Shown: piece after piece, positions 1 to 11,800 of the stretch
Numbering within the stretch: the stretch's first letter is position 1
Layout of the letters: every line of letters starts with the position of its first letter
Origin: Allorhizobium ampelinum S4
GTDB taxonomy: Bacteria > Pseudomonadota > Alphaproteobacteria > Rhizobiales > Rhizobiaceae
Length of the DNA: 64,000 nt
Direction: 5' to 3'
Assembly (NCBI RefSeq): GCF_000016285.1
Contig: NC_011988.1
Coordinates: 1,047,501-1,111,500, forward strand
Position numbers and translations under genes: made by a program
The notes under the pieces: model-generated
Database searches by the model: none
Told to the model about the DNA's origin: nothing
The model's input: only the letters and a program-made list of their open reading frames with translations

Positions 1-2795
<2,795 letters not shown>

Positions 2796-3018
2796 GACCA
2801 TGCTCATCGACTTCGTCGATGAGCCATCTGTTTAGCGCTCACGCATGAGCGGCTCGTATACGAGCCTATGCTCCGCGAGGGCGCCGAACGATCGGCGACG
2901 CGCCTTGCGCTTGCGGACTTCGTCCGAAAGTGCCAAGCAAAACGTCGCGGAATGACGTGTTCACACAATAAGAAAACGGGCAATGCCCGCCAGCTTCTCA
3001 TCAACATTGCCCTTAGCT
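2796..3018 (+). other. 23S-5S internal transcribed spacer
   Basis: This 223-base spacer has no tRNA. It begins with a strong hairpin, GCTCATCGA (2802-2810) paired with TCGATGAGC (2816-2824) around the loop CTTCG, which is a plausible processing site for the 23S 3' end. The rest is GC-rich with shorter self-complementary patches (for example CGGA-CTTCG-TCCG near 2914-2928). I see no coding potential. Confidence 0.7.
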
Positions 3019-3136
3019 GACCTGGTGGTCATGGCGGGGCGGCCGCACCCGTTCCCATTCCGAACACGGCCGTGAAACGCCCCTGCGCCAATGGTACTTC
3101 GTCTTAAGACGCGGGAGAGTAGGTCGCTGCCAGGTC
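3019..3136 (+). rRNA. rrf: 5S ribosomal RNA
   Basis: The 118-nucleotide molecule has terminal complementary ends (GACCTGG at 3019 and CCAGGTC at 3130-3136), the conserved CCGTTCCCATTCCGAACACGG core, and the GGGAGAGTAGGTCGCTGCC distal segment. Its position after 23S in the same orientation is the usual rrn order. The exact ends could differ by one to three bases. Confidence 0.95.
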
Positions 3137-3205
3137 TGCTAAGCGCAATGTTCATACTCAAATCAATCATCTTCTCTCATAAACATCGGCCCCGCCGAAA
3201 ACATA

Positions 3206-3231
3206 AAGGGTCGCTCAAGCGACCCTTATTC
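3206..3231 (+). terminator. hairpin after 5S rRNA
   Basis: A perfect 10-bp inverted repeat, AAGGGTCGCT (3206-3215) and AGCGACCCTT (3218-3227), is followed by ATTCCGTT. The U-tract is weak. It lies between 5S and tRNA-fMet, so it may be a partial terminator or a processing hairpin. Confidence 0.5.
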
Positions 3232-3254
3232 CGTTAACGAATAAAAATATATAA

Positions 3255-3333
<79 letters not shown>

Positions 3334-3348
3334 AACTTACACAAAATA

Positions 3349-3720
3349 TCAATACGATAAGCCCTCCCAAAAGGAGGGCTTTTGGCGTTTCTGGGCTTCA
3401 GTTGCCGCGAGTCTTCCCATGAGGTCTTCCAGGATCGCCTTTTCGTTGAGGAACTCAGGCTTCTTCTTGCCGGATGCAGAGGTGAGGATCGCGGCAAGAT
3501 CGCCTCGCAGCACGATCACCAGTTGCCTACCATCGGGCACGAGATTGATGCGGCTGACCAGCGCACGGAGTTTGTTGGCCGCCAGCGCCCGCGTTTTTTC
3601 ATTGCTCAACTGTTCGGGGAGAGCGGCGATCTCATCATGATAATATTTCGCCAGATTGGGATGCAGCAGGGGGGAGGTGGCTCTTCTGCACCATCGAGCA
3701 AGCCGGCAAGCTCTTTCTTC
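3349..3720 (-). pseudogene. site-specific recombinase, 3' remnant
   Basis: The minus-strand reading gives HPNLAKYYHDEIAALPEQL and then a segment with the motif LVIVLRGDLAAILTSASGKK. This is the C-terminal region of large serine-type recombinases common in rhizobia. Upstream the frame is broken near the G-run at about 3668-3674: KKELAGLLDGAEEPPP continues in a different frame. The gene is then cut by the IS at 3721. At its 3' end a second frame (3288-3497) runs into the tRNA and ends LVAGAGFEPAAFRL, which suggests a further indel separates the two. No catalytic domain remains. It is most likely the leftover of an element integrated at tRNA-fMet. Confidence 0.7.
3361..3383 (+). terminator. rho-independent terminator after tRNA-fMet
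   Basis: GCCCTCC (3361-3367) pairs with GGAGGGC (3373-3379) around CAAAA and is followed by TTTT. It is a good terminator for the rrn-tRNA transcript. On the opposite strand it encodes part of the recombinase remnant's last codons. Confidence 0.7.
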
Positions 3721-3751
3721 TGAATAGCCCCGAGTTTCGTAGCCCCCCGGG

Positions 3752-4535
3752 TTACGTTTTTTGCTGCTTTTCGAGCGCGACAGGTGACAGCATTCCGTTT
3801 CTGACGTGCTTGCGTTTTGGGTTGTGGAAAATTTCGATGTAATCGAACATGTCCATTCGAGCTTAATCGCGAGAACGGTAGACCTTGCGACGTATCCGCT
3901 CCCGCTTCAGAAGATTGAAGAGGCTCTCGGCGACAGCATTGTCATGGCAATCGCCGCGTCTGCTCATCGAGTGAACCAGATTGTGATGCTTCAGGAACGA
4001 TGCCCAGTCCATGCTGGTGAATTGTGAACCCTGATCCGAGCGCACCAGAACCTTTTCCTTTGGCTTTCGTCGCCAGACAGCCATCAACGACGACAGCAAG
4101 ATAGGCAAAGCCCTAGTTCGTCCGGATGTAGGTGATGTCTGTGACCCAGGCCTTGTCCGGAGCCGCCACGTCGAGTTGTCGATTCAGCGTGTTATCGATG
4201 ACAATGGAAGGTCTGCCGCTATAAATTCCAGTAGGGCGCTTATAGCCGATCTGAGCCTTTATCCCGGCGGCCCGCGCAAGCCGGGCACCCGTGTTGAGGC
4301 AGCAAGTCTCGCCGTGGTCGAGCAGGCCGTCGTGAAGCTTGCGGTAGCCATAAACCTTGCCGCTTTCGTCTTAGGCTTTCCGCAGAAGACCGATTTGCCG
4401 GTCGTCTTTACAAGCCCGCTTGCTCAAGTGTGTCCGGAGCCAAGCGTAAAAGCCGCTGGGATGAATACGCAACAAGCGGCACATCGTTCGCACCGAAAAC
4501 AGCTTCTGATGCTGGGCAACGAACGCGTACTTCAT
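3752..4535 (-). pseudogene. IS3-family transposase OrfB (DDE integrase), disrupted
   Basis: OrfB begins at the ATG at 4535 (MKYAFVAQHQKLFSVRTMC). A stop follows RQIGLLRKA, after which reading continues as DESGKVYGYRKLHDGLLDHG and later VTDITYIRTN, which holds the first catalytic Asp, and a second stop. A deletion and frame change remove the segment after LAVVVD. The frame resumes as VLVRSDQGSQFTS, holding the second Asp, and DNAVAESLFNLLKRERIRR, holding the catalytic Glu. A third stop precedes a C-terminal tail that ends at 3752. It is non-functional. Confidence 0.82.
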
Positions 4536-4569
4536 TTTGCATTCCTGGCGAAATACGCGGTCGCTTTTT

Positions 4570-4804
4570 TTATATGTCGGGCTCTTCGGTGACGCGCGCC
4601 AGTTCCTTTTTAAGCTGCCTGATCTCTTCGGCCTGGTTGCTGCCCTGGTCACCCGTCGGCGAGGAGAATTTCTTCTTCCACTCGTAGAGGGAATGTTGGC
4701 TGACACCCAGCCGCTGCGAAACCTCTGAAACGGGATAGCCTCGTTCGGTGATCTGACGCACAGCGTCGATTTTTAAACTCTTCGCTGAAATTCGATTTGC
4801 TCAT
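4570..4804 (-). pseudogene. IS3-family transposase OrfA, frameshifted
   Basis: The likely start is the ATG at 4804, reading MSKSNFSEEFK. An extra base in the T-run at 4770-4774 then shifts the frame. The rest is readable from 4761 as the helix-turn-helix region ERGYPVSEVSQRLGVSQHSL followed by a leucine-rich coiled coil. The end is broken again just before the A-run at 4568-4574, near the usual OrfA/OrfB frameshift site. Two disruptions make this a dead copy. Confidence 0.8.
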
Positions 4805-4863
4805 GATGAGCTTCTTGCCTCAAAATTAGGAAAGAAGGTGCCTACAAATCTAAGGGCTATTCA

Positions 4864-4944
4864 ATCCTGATCGACCCGATGATCATCCACACCATGCCAC
4901 TCGAAGACATCAACAAGGGCTTCGAGCTGATGCGTGCCGTCGTA
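4864..4944 (+). pseudogene. fragment of a zinc alcohol dehydrogenase / S-(hydroxymethyl)glutathione dehydrogenase 3' end
   Basis: Directly after the IS right end the plus strand reads LIDPMIIHTMPLEDINKG and continues FELM. This matches the C-terminal strand-helix of class III alcohol dehydrogenases (FrmA/AdhC), where ...DPMITH..LEDINKGFDLM is typical. Similarity fades after about 4944. Only about 27 residues remain, with the catalytic and zinc-binding parts absent. The piece is in frame with the downstream lipoprotein gene but has its own origin. Confidence 0.6.
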
Positions 4945-5112
4945 GCAATTGCTGGAGGCGAGCTATCTTTAATTTCCACTCTTGGGGTTGCGCAAAAGCA
5001 ACATGTGTTTTTTGAATGTCGTTTTTGCGGCATTTGTCGTTTTTTACAATTGTTAGTTAGGCATCTGCTGCTATCTATTTTTTTTATTGATTCTTGGATT
5101 TTGGAGCAGCGA

Positions 5113-6255
5113 ATGCGCAAGGTTTTGCCAGTTCTTTTGATTGCGATTTTGTCGAGCTGTGCAAAACCATCGGATGGACCAAGTGCTGGGGCCATCCGCT
5201 CTGCGACGTTCCCGGGCAGTTCAAGCAAGGTGCCGGTGATTGAGCTTTCCAAGGCGCCGGCTGTCACGGCTGCGGCACCGCAGTCTGGTTATTCAGCCTC
5301 CGAACCGGGTCTGTCGGTGCTTCGTGGCGCCTATAATCAACAGAGACTGCGGCCGGGCGATGTGTTTGACGTCACCTTGCTGGATACCGGCGAAGAAGGT
5401 CTTTTTTCCTCCACCCATAGTAGTACCCTTAATCTTGGCCGCTTCACTGTCGATCCGCAGGGCAGCGTCACCATGCCTTTCGTTGGCAAGCAGCGGGTGA
5501 CGGATTCCACCCCGGAAGGCCTCCAAAATCGTATTGTCCAGGGCATGAAAGGCTCGGCGGTTAACCCACAGGCCGTCGTGACAGTTGTCGACAAACCGTC
5601 CAGCGCCGTTCTGGTCAGCGGTGGCGTCAAGACCCCCGGAAAAGTGGCGCTGACAGCGCGGCGTGAGCGGGTTCTGGATATCATTTCGCAGTCAGGCGGG
5701 GCGTCTGTTGCACCGCAGGCCGCCAAGGTTACCGTGGTGCGCGGTCGGGAACGCGCAACGACGACGCTGGATCGGGTGATGAGCGATGAAAAACAGAATA
5801 TCGTCCTGCTGCCAGGCGACCAGGTGATCGTCGATGGTGAACCGGCCAGCTATACGGCCCTTGGTGCTTTCAAAAGCACGGGTGAATTCCAGTTCGAAAC
5901 CGGCAAGCTTACCCTGGCTCAGGCGGTTGGCCGGGCTGGCGGATTGCTGGATGACCGGGCCGATGCCCGCAATGTCTACGTGTTCCGCAACCAGTTGATC
6001 CAGGTTCCGGCATCGACGGTGACGGCAAGTGGCGCCAAGGGACCGGTAGCCATGACCACCAGCAGCAAGCCGGTAATCTATCATGTGAATATGAAAGATG
6101 CCTCCAGCATCATGCTGATGCAACTGTTCCAGATGCAGAAGGGCGATGTGCTCTATGCCAGCAATTCGGGCATGGTTGATGCTGCCAAGTTGCTGACCGT
6201 TTACCAGAAAGTGCCGTCAACATCGGCGGCACCTCTCCCTGGCTCCTCCAATTGA
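5113..6255 (+). CDS. polysaccharide biosynthesis/export outer-membrane lipoprotein (Wza/ExoF-type)
   Basis: The 380-residue product starts at the ATG at 5113 after GGAGC at 5103. The open frame extends further upstream only because it runs into the dehydrogenase fragment. It has a lipoprotein signal (MRKVLPVLLIAILSSCAK, lipobox Cys about residue 16). A poly_export domain starts at LRPGDVFDVTLLDTG (about 75-175), followed by SLBB-type repeats (SSAVLVSGGVKTPGKVALT; a second after about 250). Family members form the outer-membrane channel or its periplasmic part for capsule or exopolysaccharide export. No glycosyltransferase or Wzc partner is nearby, so its polymer is unknown. A bidirectional hairpin follows. 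Confidence 0.85.
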   Translation: MRKVLPVLLIAILSSCAKPSDGPSAGAIRSATFPGSSSKVPVIELSKAPAVTAAAPQSGYSASEPGLSVLRGAYNQQRLRPGDVFDVTLLDTGEEGLFSSTHSSTLNLGRFTVDPQGSVTMPFVGKQRVTDSTPEGLQNRIVQGMKGSAVNPQAVVTVVDKPSSAVLVSGGVKTPGKVALTARRERVLDIISQSGGASVAPQAAKVTVVRGRERATTTLDRVMSDEKQNIVLLPGDQVIVDGEPASYTALGAFKSTGEFQFETGKLTLAQAVGRAGGLLDDRADARNVYVFRNQLIQVPASTVTASGAKGPVAMTTSSKPVIYHVNMKDASSIMLMQLFQMQKGDVLYASNSGMVDAAKLLTVYQKVPSTSAAPLPGSSN

Positions 6256-6322
6256 TCCTGATAAGCTGAACCTGCGGCGTGCTGGTTCTATGATTGAAGT
6301 GACTGTCAAAATTCGGGTCTTG

Positions 6323-6358
6323 GACATCTCAAATTCTTGATGGATTTGAGATGTCTTT
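6323..6358. terminator. bidirectional terminator between the export gene and ppkA
   Basis: A perfect 12-bp inverted repeat, GACATCTCAAAT (6323-6334) and ATTTGAGATGTC (6344-6355), is followed by TTTAAT on the plus strand. It sits between convergent genes and can serve the export gene on the plus strand and the imp operon on the minus strand. Confidence 0.7.
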
Positions 6359-6403
6359 AATGCTTTGATGGCGAGAAAACCTAAGCGTTGTTACGCCCTG
6401 ATA

Positions 6404-7309
6404 TCATTCCCTTGCCCCTATCTGCGACAGGTTCGCCAAGGCTTCTTTGGCGGTTTCGGGCCTGTTTCCAGGATCGATGTTACAGAGGTGATCCGCGAGC
6501 TGTGCACGATCGGCGTTCTGGCCTTGCGGCACAGTGTCGAGCATTCGCAAGAGCACGCGACCTGCACCGTAGAGATCCATCGCCGCCGATGCCTTGCTGG
6601 AAGCATTTTGTTCCGGGGCGCGATAGTCCGGGGAGCCAACCTCTGCAAGACCGAGATCGGCCCAGCTGGCACCGCATTCTATGGTCAAACCAAAGTCGGC
6701 TAATCTTGCTATCCGCCGCTGCGGATCGAGAATGATATTGCTGGGGGTAACATCACCGTGGACAAGGCCGCGGTTATGCAAAGCCTCAAGTGCGGTCAGG
6801 AGATCATGCATGATTTGCGCTACGTCGAGACCGGTTCCTCCCTCCCTCTCCAGGCTCTCCCTCAGAGAATACCCAGACCAGGGTTGGATAAGGCCTGGGC
6901 TGCCATCGGCCAGTCGCAACAGTATTGAGGTTTTGACCAGGTTGGGGTGGTCCAGGTCGAGGCCGATCCGGGCTTCACGGATCAGGAGGTCCGCCTGACT
7001 GGCTGACGGAGCCCCATCCGTGGTCAGTGTTTTCAGGATATAGACGGTTCCCAGATCCCGATGACGCAGTTTGAGAACGCGGCTATGGCTTCCCTCGTAA
7101 AGCAGGTTTTCGACGGCAAATGTTCCTGCAACGAAGGCGGGGTCCGAGGGAGCCAATGTTTCGGCCCGGCGGTCGAGGGCGTTTCTCAACTGGTCGATCA
7201 GCAGCCGCTGTTCTCCGTCATTATGAGGTGTCCCGCCACGCCCGCGCACAGCTTGCATCAGGGCGTTGAAACGGGCGGCGACGTCGCTGAAACCGTCAGG
7301 CAGAGGCAT
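6404..7309 (-). CDS. ppkA: T6SS serine/threonine protein kinase PpkA (TagE)
   Basis: This 301-residue protein kinase is the last gene of the imp operon and overlaps tagF-pppA by 14 bases. The kinase core spans about residues 65-295: Lys93 in VYILKTL (ATP lysine), the catalytic loop HGDVTPSN with Asp186 (HRD changed to HGD), and DFG at 205-207 in RLADFGLTIE. The glycine loop is poorly conserved. There is no transmembrane segment, unlike the long Pseudomonas PpkA. In Agrobacterium the orthologous kinase phosphorylates TssL to license Fha binding and secretion, opposed by PppA. Here that role is inferred from the family and neighbours. Confidence 0.88.
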   Translation of the reverse strand: MPLPDGFSDVAARFNALMQAVRGRGGTPHNDGEQRLLIDQLRNALDRRAETLAPSDPAFVAGTFAVENLLYEGSHSRVLKLRHRDLGTVYILKTLTTDGAPSASQADLLIREARIGLDLDHPNLVKTSILLRLADGSPGLIQPWSGYSLRESLEREGGTGLDVAQIMHDLLTALEALHNRGLVHGDVTPSNIILDPQRRIARLADFGLTIECGASWADLGLAEVGSPDYRAPEQNASSKASAAMDLYGAGRVLLRMLDTVPQGQNADRAQLADHLCNIDPGNRPETAKEALANLSQIGARE

Positions 7310-8747
7310 CGCTACGTGCCAGGCTAACGACGATAGCGCTCACATTTTCGCGCACATTGGCAATCAAAGCCTCCTGAACCAACCGCTCGGCGCTTTCTGT
7401 ATCGGTGCATTGGTGCAGAATTTCCGCGACGGTTCGCTCCGTCAGGACCTGGATCAGCGGAAAACTGCATAACAACAGGCGGTCGCCCGGTAATATGTCG
7501 GTGGTCAGCGTTTCCGGCAAAAATTGCTGATCCAATCCTACCCCGCGCCGCAGTCGTTTTTGCAGGCCGATGGCGATATGGTCGCGGGTCAGTGGTACCA
7601 TTGTGCCGTCACGCAACAGATAGGCCCTAGCATCCCCCGCCCAAACCAGCAGAAGTTGATGATTCACCAAGGCGGCAACAACAACGCTGGCGGCGGGTGC
7701 GGTTCCGTCTGTGCGTTGCGTGCGGGCCTGCAACAGGCTATTGGCCCTGCCAAGCTTGCCTTTGATTTCCTGCAATATGGTGTCCAGATCGGCGGTCTCA
7801 CCGATTTCGGCCAGTTGGCCTGCAGTATAGCGTGCGGCTTCCTGCGACGCGGTGTCGTCGCCAACACCGTCGGCAATGGCGAAAATCCTTGGTTTTTCGC
7901 AGATGAATAGCCCATCCGCATTGATCGAAAATCGTGTGCCGGCATGGGTGGCATAACTATACCGTAGCCCTGCTGCTTGCGGCTCAGGTGCTTGTTGGTC
8001 TCTGGGCGGCTTATCCGGGCTTGGAGCGGTCCGTTGAGGCGCAGGTCTTGCCTCGGCTTTTATCGGGACTGGCCCTGGGGCACGGGATGAGGCAGGGGCG
8101 GTTGTGTCTTGTGGTCGGGATGTAAGGCCGGCGCTTTGCCGGAAAAGCCGCAGGAAGTCCTCGGCCTTCATCTGGCTTGAAAAGCGAAGGCCCTGCGGTT
8201 TTGAGGTCTGCGGGTCGATATACCACCAGAGCGCAGTGCCATCCTTGCTGGCGGTGGCGGTGCCCTCTTCCTCCTGGGGACGGGGCATACGCATGCGCTT
8301 CAGGGTTTCAGTGAAGCGGTTGATGTCAAATTCCCGCGTCATCGTCGATTCAGCCAGGCCTTCGGCGGCCATGAACCAAGTATGGTCCAGAAACAGCGTG
8401 CGGGGGTGATGGGTGAAGCGGTGCATCTGCGCCATGATGATCAGCGGAAAACTGCGACCAACCCGATCACGGCTGGCCAGCATGACACCCGCATGAGCCA
8501 CTTGGCCCCAGACGCCTTTTTCGACGATGAACCGCCAAGGAGGGGAGGCGCTGAATAGCTCCGGCCAAGCCGAGCCGAATTCCTGTTCACAGGCGTGCAG
8601 GCCGCCACGGATCCAGCCATCGAGCGTCGCGACCATCTCCCGTTCCAGGCCATCCGAGAGGAAGTCGCCATGGCTTGGTAATTTGCCGAAAAACCCGATC
8701 CGGTCCTGATTGGCGGGCTTTTCTGTCTGGGCAGGTCGCAATGCCAT
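7296..8747 (-). CDS. tagF-pppA: TagF-PppA fusion (T6SS repressor domain + PP2C phosphatase)
   Basis: The 483-residue protein joins two T6SS regulators. The N-terminal TagF domain (about 15-200) opens with RIGFFGKLPSHGDFLSDGL. A proline-rich linker follows (about 205-245). The PP2C domain (about 250-480) shows IADGVGDDTASQEAARY, VWAGDARAYLLRDG and LPGDRLLLCSF, the Asp-containing metal motifs. In Agrobacterium the fusion represses secretion after translation: TagF binds Fha, and PppA dephosphorylates TssL. It starts at the ATG at 8747 behind GAGG. It is separated from tssM by 100 bases containing a strong hairpin, so its level may be set apart from the structural genes. Confidence 0.9.
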   Translation of the reverse strand: MALRPAQTEKPANQDRIGFFGKLPSHGDFLSDGLEREMVATLDGWIRGGLHACEQEFGSAWPELFSASPPWRFIVEKGVWGQVAHAGVMLASRDRVGRSFPLIIMAQMHRFTHHPRTLFLDHTWFMAAEGLAESTMTREFDINRFTETLKRMRMPRPQEEEGTATASKDGTALWWYIDPQTSKPQGLRFSSQMKAEDFLRLFRQSAGLTSRPQDTTAPASSRAPGPVPIKAEARPAPQRTAPSPDKPPRDQQAPEPQAAGLRYSYATHAGTRFSINADGLFICEKPRIFAIADGVGDDTASQEAARYTAGQLAEIGETADLDTILQEIKGKLGRANSLLQARTQRTDGTAPAASVVVAALVNHQLLLVWAGDARAYLLRDGTMVPLTRDHIAIGLQKRLRRGVGLDQQFLPETLTTDILPGDRLLLCSFPLIQVLTERTVAEILHQCTDTESAERLVQEALIANVRENVSAIVVSLARSDASA

Positions 8748-8808
8748 GGCTTGCCTCTTCCTCAGGATGCATCCCGACAGAGTGATCCGGGGTGCCTTTG
8801 ACAGGGAG

Positions 8809-8838
8809 GTAGGACCCGGCCATCAAGCCGGGTCCTAC
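8809..8838. other. intra-operon hairpin between tssM and tagF-pppA
   Basis: A perfect 12-bp stem, GTAGGACCCGGC (8809-8820) and GCCGGGTCCTAC (8827-8838), closes the loop CATCAA. In the minus-strand transcript it lies ten bases after the tssM stop and has no U-tract. It could protect the upstream mRNA from 3' exonucleases, act as a weak attenuator, or be a short repeat element. Confidence 0.6.
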
Positions 8839-8847
8839 GATAGCGGT

Positions 8848-11800
8848 TCAGAACTGGGTCGGGCAGGTAAATTCGGACAGCGCCTTCAGCCTGAAGGCAT
8901 TCAACACCGAACCAAACTGCACATCGAATTCCGCCACCTGGTTATCGTTGGTGAATTTCGCCCTAAACAGATCGTCGCCTTGGTTTTGGATATTTGCATC
9001 GTCAAACAGGCGGAAAGGCGACCAGTCGCCATTTTCGGTTTTGGCCTGTTGCCAGCCGCCGGGCTGGAAGGCAATCCGCGACATGCTGGCGGCATCCTTC
9101 GATGGCCAGGTTATGGTTTTCGCCTGGACCGGGCCATGGAAATATACCACCCGTTCGCCCTGGATTTCCAGCATCACCGCCGTCGAGGTCTCGCCAAGCG
9201 ACACCGGCTTGACATTGATGGCAATCGCCGGTGTCTCGCTGCCATTTGGGAAGAAGGCGCGGAAGATCTGGTCGGCCCTTTCAAACTCGGCAATACCCTC
9301 GCTGGGAATGCCTGCCGCGCCGAAGGTGCCCTTCCAACCCCAGGGGGAGATCGACTGATCGACGAAGGGCTCCATCCTTTGCTTGAAGAACGTCTGGAAC
9401 AGGCCCTTCGGTCCAAAAAGCCTGATGAAGTCGTTCATGGCGACATCGCGGCTGGAAGCGCGGTCGAAGGGGTAGCGGCCCGTAACGATGGAGCTGCACA
9501 GGCCCGCCCCTTCGCTCGACCACAGGTCGCCAATCCGGCTGCGGGCCGATTTGACGGCGAGTGAGCCGGTATCGGCGGCAAGTCCGGCCATCCAGCCATC
9601 CAGCGGTCCCGGTAGGCGGCGGGCATCCTGGAGCAGGTCCTGATTGGCCCGTGTCAGTTGGCTATCGACATCGAATACTTTCGCCACCTCCGCTGAGGAC
9701 GTAACCGAGCGGGCCAGCTGGTCATGCAGCGCCGTGATAACTGGCAATATCGCCTCGACCTGGGAGGCGGGTTTATCCTGTTTATCTGTTGTTGCCTTGC
9801 GGCTATCGTCTGCGGCAGGCGTATCCAGCGCCTCGCGCAAGCGGCTATAGGGATCAGGGGCGGCCATGGAGGATGCTAGCATGGCAGCAACTGTGTCGCC
9901 GCTGGCGGATGACACCAGCGTGGTCATGCCCGCCGTATCGCCCTTCGGGCGCAGATCCGTCGCATCGGCTATCGATCTGGCGGCCTGGGCGACGATATTG
10001 CGGTCATTGGAAAGGATGCGTGTGGTTTCCACGGCATCGCCCAGGTTTTGCGACGGCCTGACGGCTAGATCTCCCAGCACGGACGCCCAGCGCTGTTCAA
10101 GCCGGTCATAATAGATTTGCAAGGCCGCCTGGGCCACTGACTCCAGCGTTTGCCCCCGCAATTGCGCATTGGAGCCGCGCACCCATTCTTCTTGCAGCGC
10201 TTCGCGGGCGGCGTCGGCAATATGCGGCAGGACGACGCTGCGGTAGCCGGTCGCGGTAAACAGTCCCTCGACCCCTTCCGTCAGCAGCGCGCCGGACTTA
10301 CGGATGAAGGCTTTTTCACCCAGCGCGCCAAAGGCAAGCGACGGTTGCCACGGCATCAGCGCCTGCGCTTGTTTCGATCCGGCCAGAATGTCGAAAGCAC
10401 GTTCGGCAACGGTTTGATTGCGGATGGTGTCGCGGGCCTTTTCGATGAGCCGTCTGTCGATTTCGACTGGCGGCAATACGCCGGCTGCCATGGCACTGGC
10501 ATGCTGGATCAGCGCTTTGCGGGCCGCTGTCCGGCCTTCGCCGGGATACAAGGCGTTAAACATCTGGGTTGCCTGGGCGGAGACGAATTCCCGGTCAAGC
10601 CGCCCCAGTCCACCCAGCATTTCATAGAGTTTCAGCGCATTGAAGGTACGCGTTACATCGCTTTCACCGGTCAGGTCCTTTTGCAATTGCACCAGCATAC
10701 GGGGCAACAAAAGGCTGTTCAGTGCGCGCTGATAGGCGTCGCGCTGGCGACCGGCAATCTTGTCGCGCTGGCTGAGGCCGAAACTTGCGGCCCAGACATA
10801 GCGGGTGTCAAAGCCGGTTGGAACCGCACGCAGATTGTCCAGCGCAGGCAGGACGCGCAGAAAATCGGCATCCGACACATTGCGCACCGGCACATCCTGG
10901 ATCAGCTTGTCATAGGCGTTCAGATGTTCTTCGGCCTGGGCGAGAGCGGCCCGGTTCTGGAAAAACGTCATGGTCCATCCGGCAAACACAATGACCACCG
11001 CCGCCACAGCCAAACCCCAGACGGCCTGGCGCAGCAGGACTTGGCGAGAGGAAAGGCGCTTGTCGCGTGCAACCAGGGCCGCTTCGTTGAAAATCACCTC
11101 GCTGAACAGTTTCGGCAGAAAATAGCTGCGCCGCGTCCGGTTTGTCGTGGTGCGGGCCAGGGTTTCATCCGGTTGTGTCGCGGAGACGAAATAGATACCA
11201 CGGATCAGCGGAGCCTCGACCAATGACGAGCCGGTGCAAAGCTCGCTGATCGCCTCACCGAGCTTCTCCTGCAAACTGGCAAGCTCGGCCGGAAAACGGA
11301 AAATCCGGCCCCGCACATCAGCACTTTGCTCCTGTTGCAGACGCTCGATCAGCATGGCATCGACACGCTGTTGCAACAGGGCGAATTCCTCGGCAAAACG
11401 CTCCGGCAATGTCTTTGCGCCGTAGCTTTCTTCCAGGCCGAAGGTCGTGCCCCAGACCTGTTCGCGGTCGCTCTTGTTGAAACTATCGTAGAATTCCACG
11501 AAACCGGTGAGAAGATCGGCCTTGGTTAGCAGGATATAGACCGGCACGCGGGCACCGAGATGGTCGTCCAGTTCGGCCAGCCGCTTGCGGATCGCACGCA
11601 GTTCTTCTCGCTGGGCTTCCGGGTCGCGGGTCAACAGGTCGCCGATGGAAAGCGTCAGCAGCGCGCCATTGACCGGCTGCGAACGGCGATAACGGCGCAA
11701 CAGGCCGAGAAACCCTTCCCATCCGGCTTTCGATGATCCATCGAGGTCATCCTGGGTCGTATAGCGGCCAGCGGTGTCGATCATGATCGCCTGATCGGCG

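Larger units (their letters stand above)
3721..4863 (-). mobile_element. degenerate IS3-family insertion sequence
   Basis: The ends form an imperfect 22-bp terminal inverted repeat (18 of 22 match). The left end begins TGAATAGCCCCGAG at 3721; the right end, read on the minus strand from 4863, begins TGAATAGCCCTTAG. The 1143-bp interval holds orfA and orfB of an IS3-type transposase on the minus strand, both broken. The flanks (CTTTCTTC on the left, ATCCTGAT on the right) show no target-site duplication. The neighbours on the two sides are fragments of unrelated genes, so a deletion or recombination probably followed insertion. Confidence 0.85.

Noticed and set aside
3713..4871. Target-site duplication of the IS
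   Set aside because: The 3-8 bases on each side of the terminal repeats do not match.
10150..11226. 358-codon plus-strand frame
   Set aside because: It lies antisense within tssM, whose protein has clear family motifs; composition is that of a shadow frame in GC-rich DNA.
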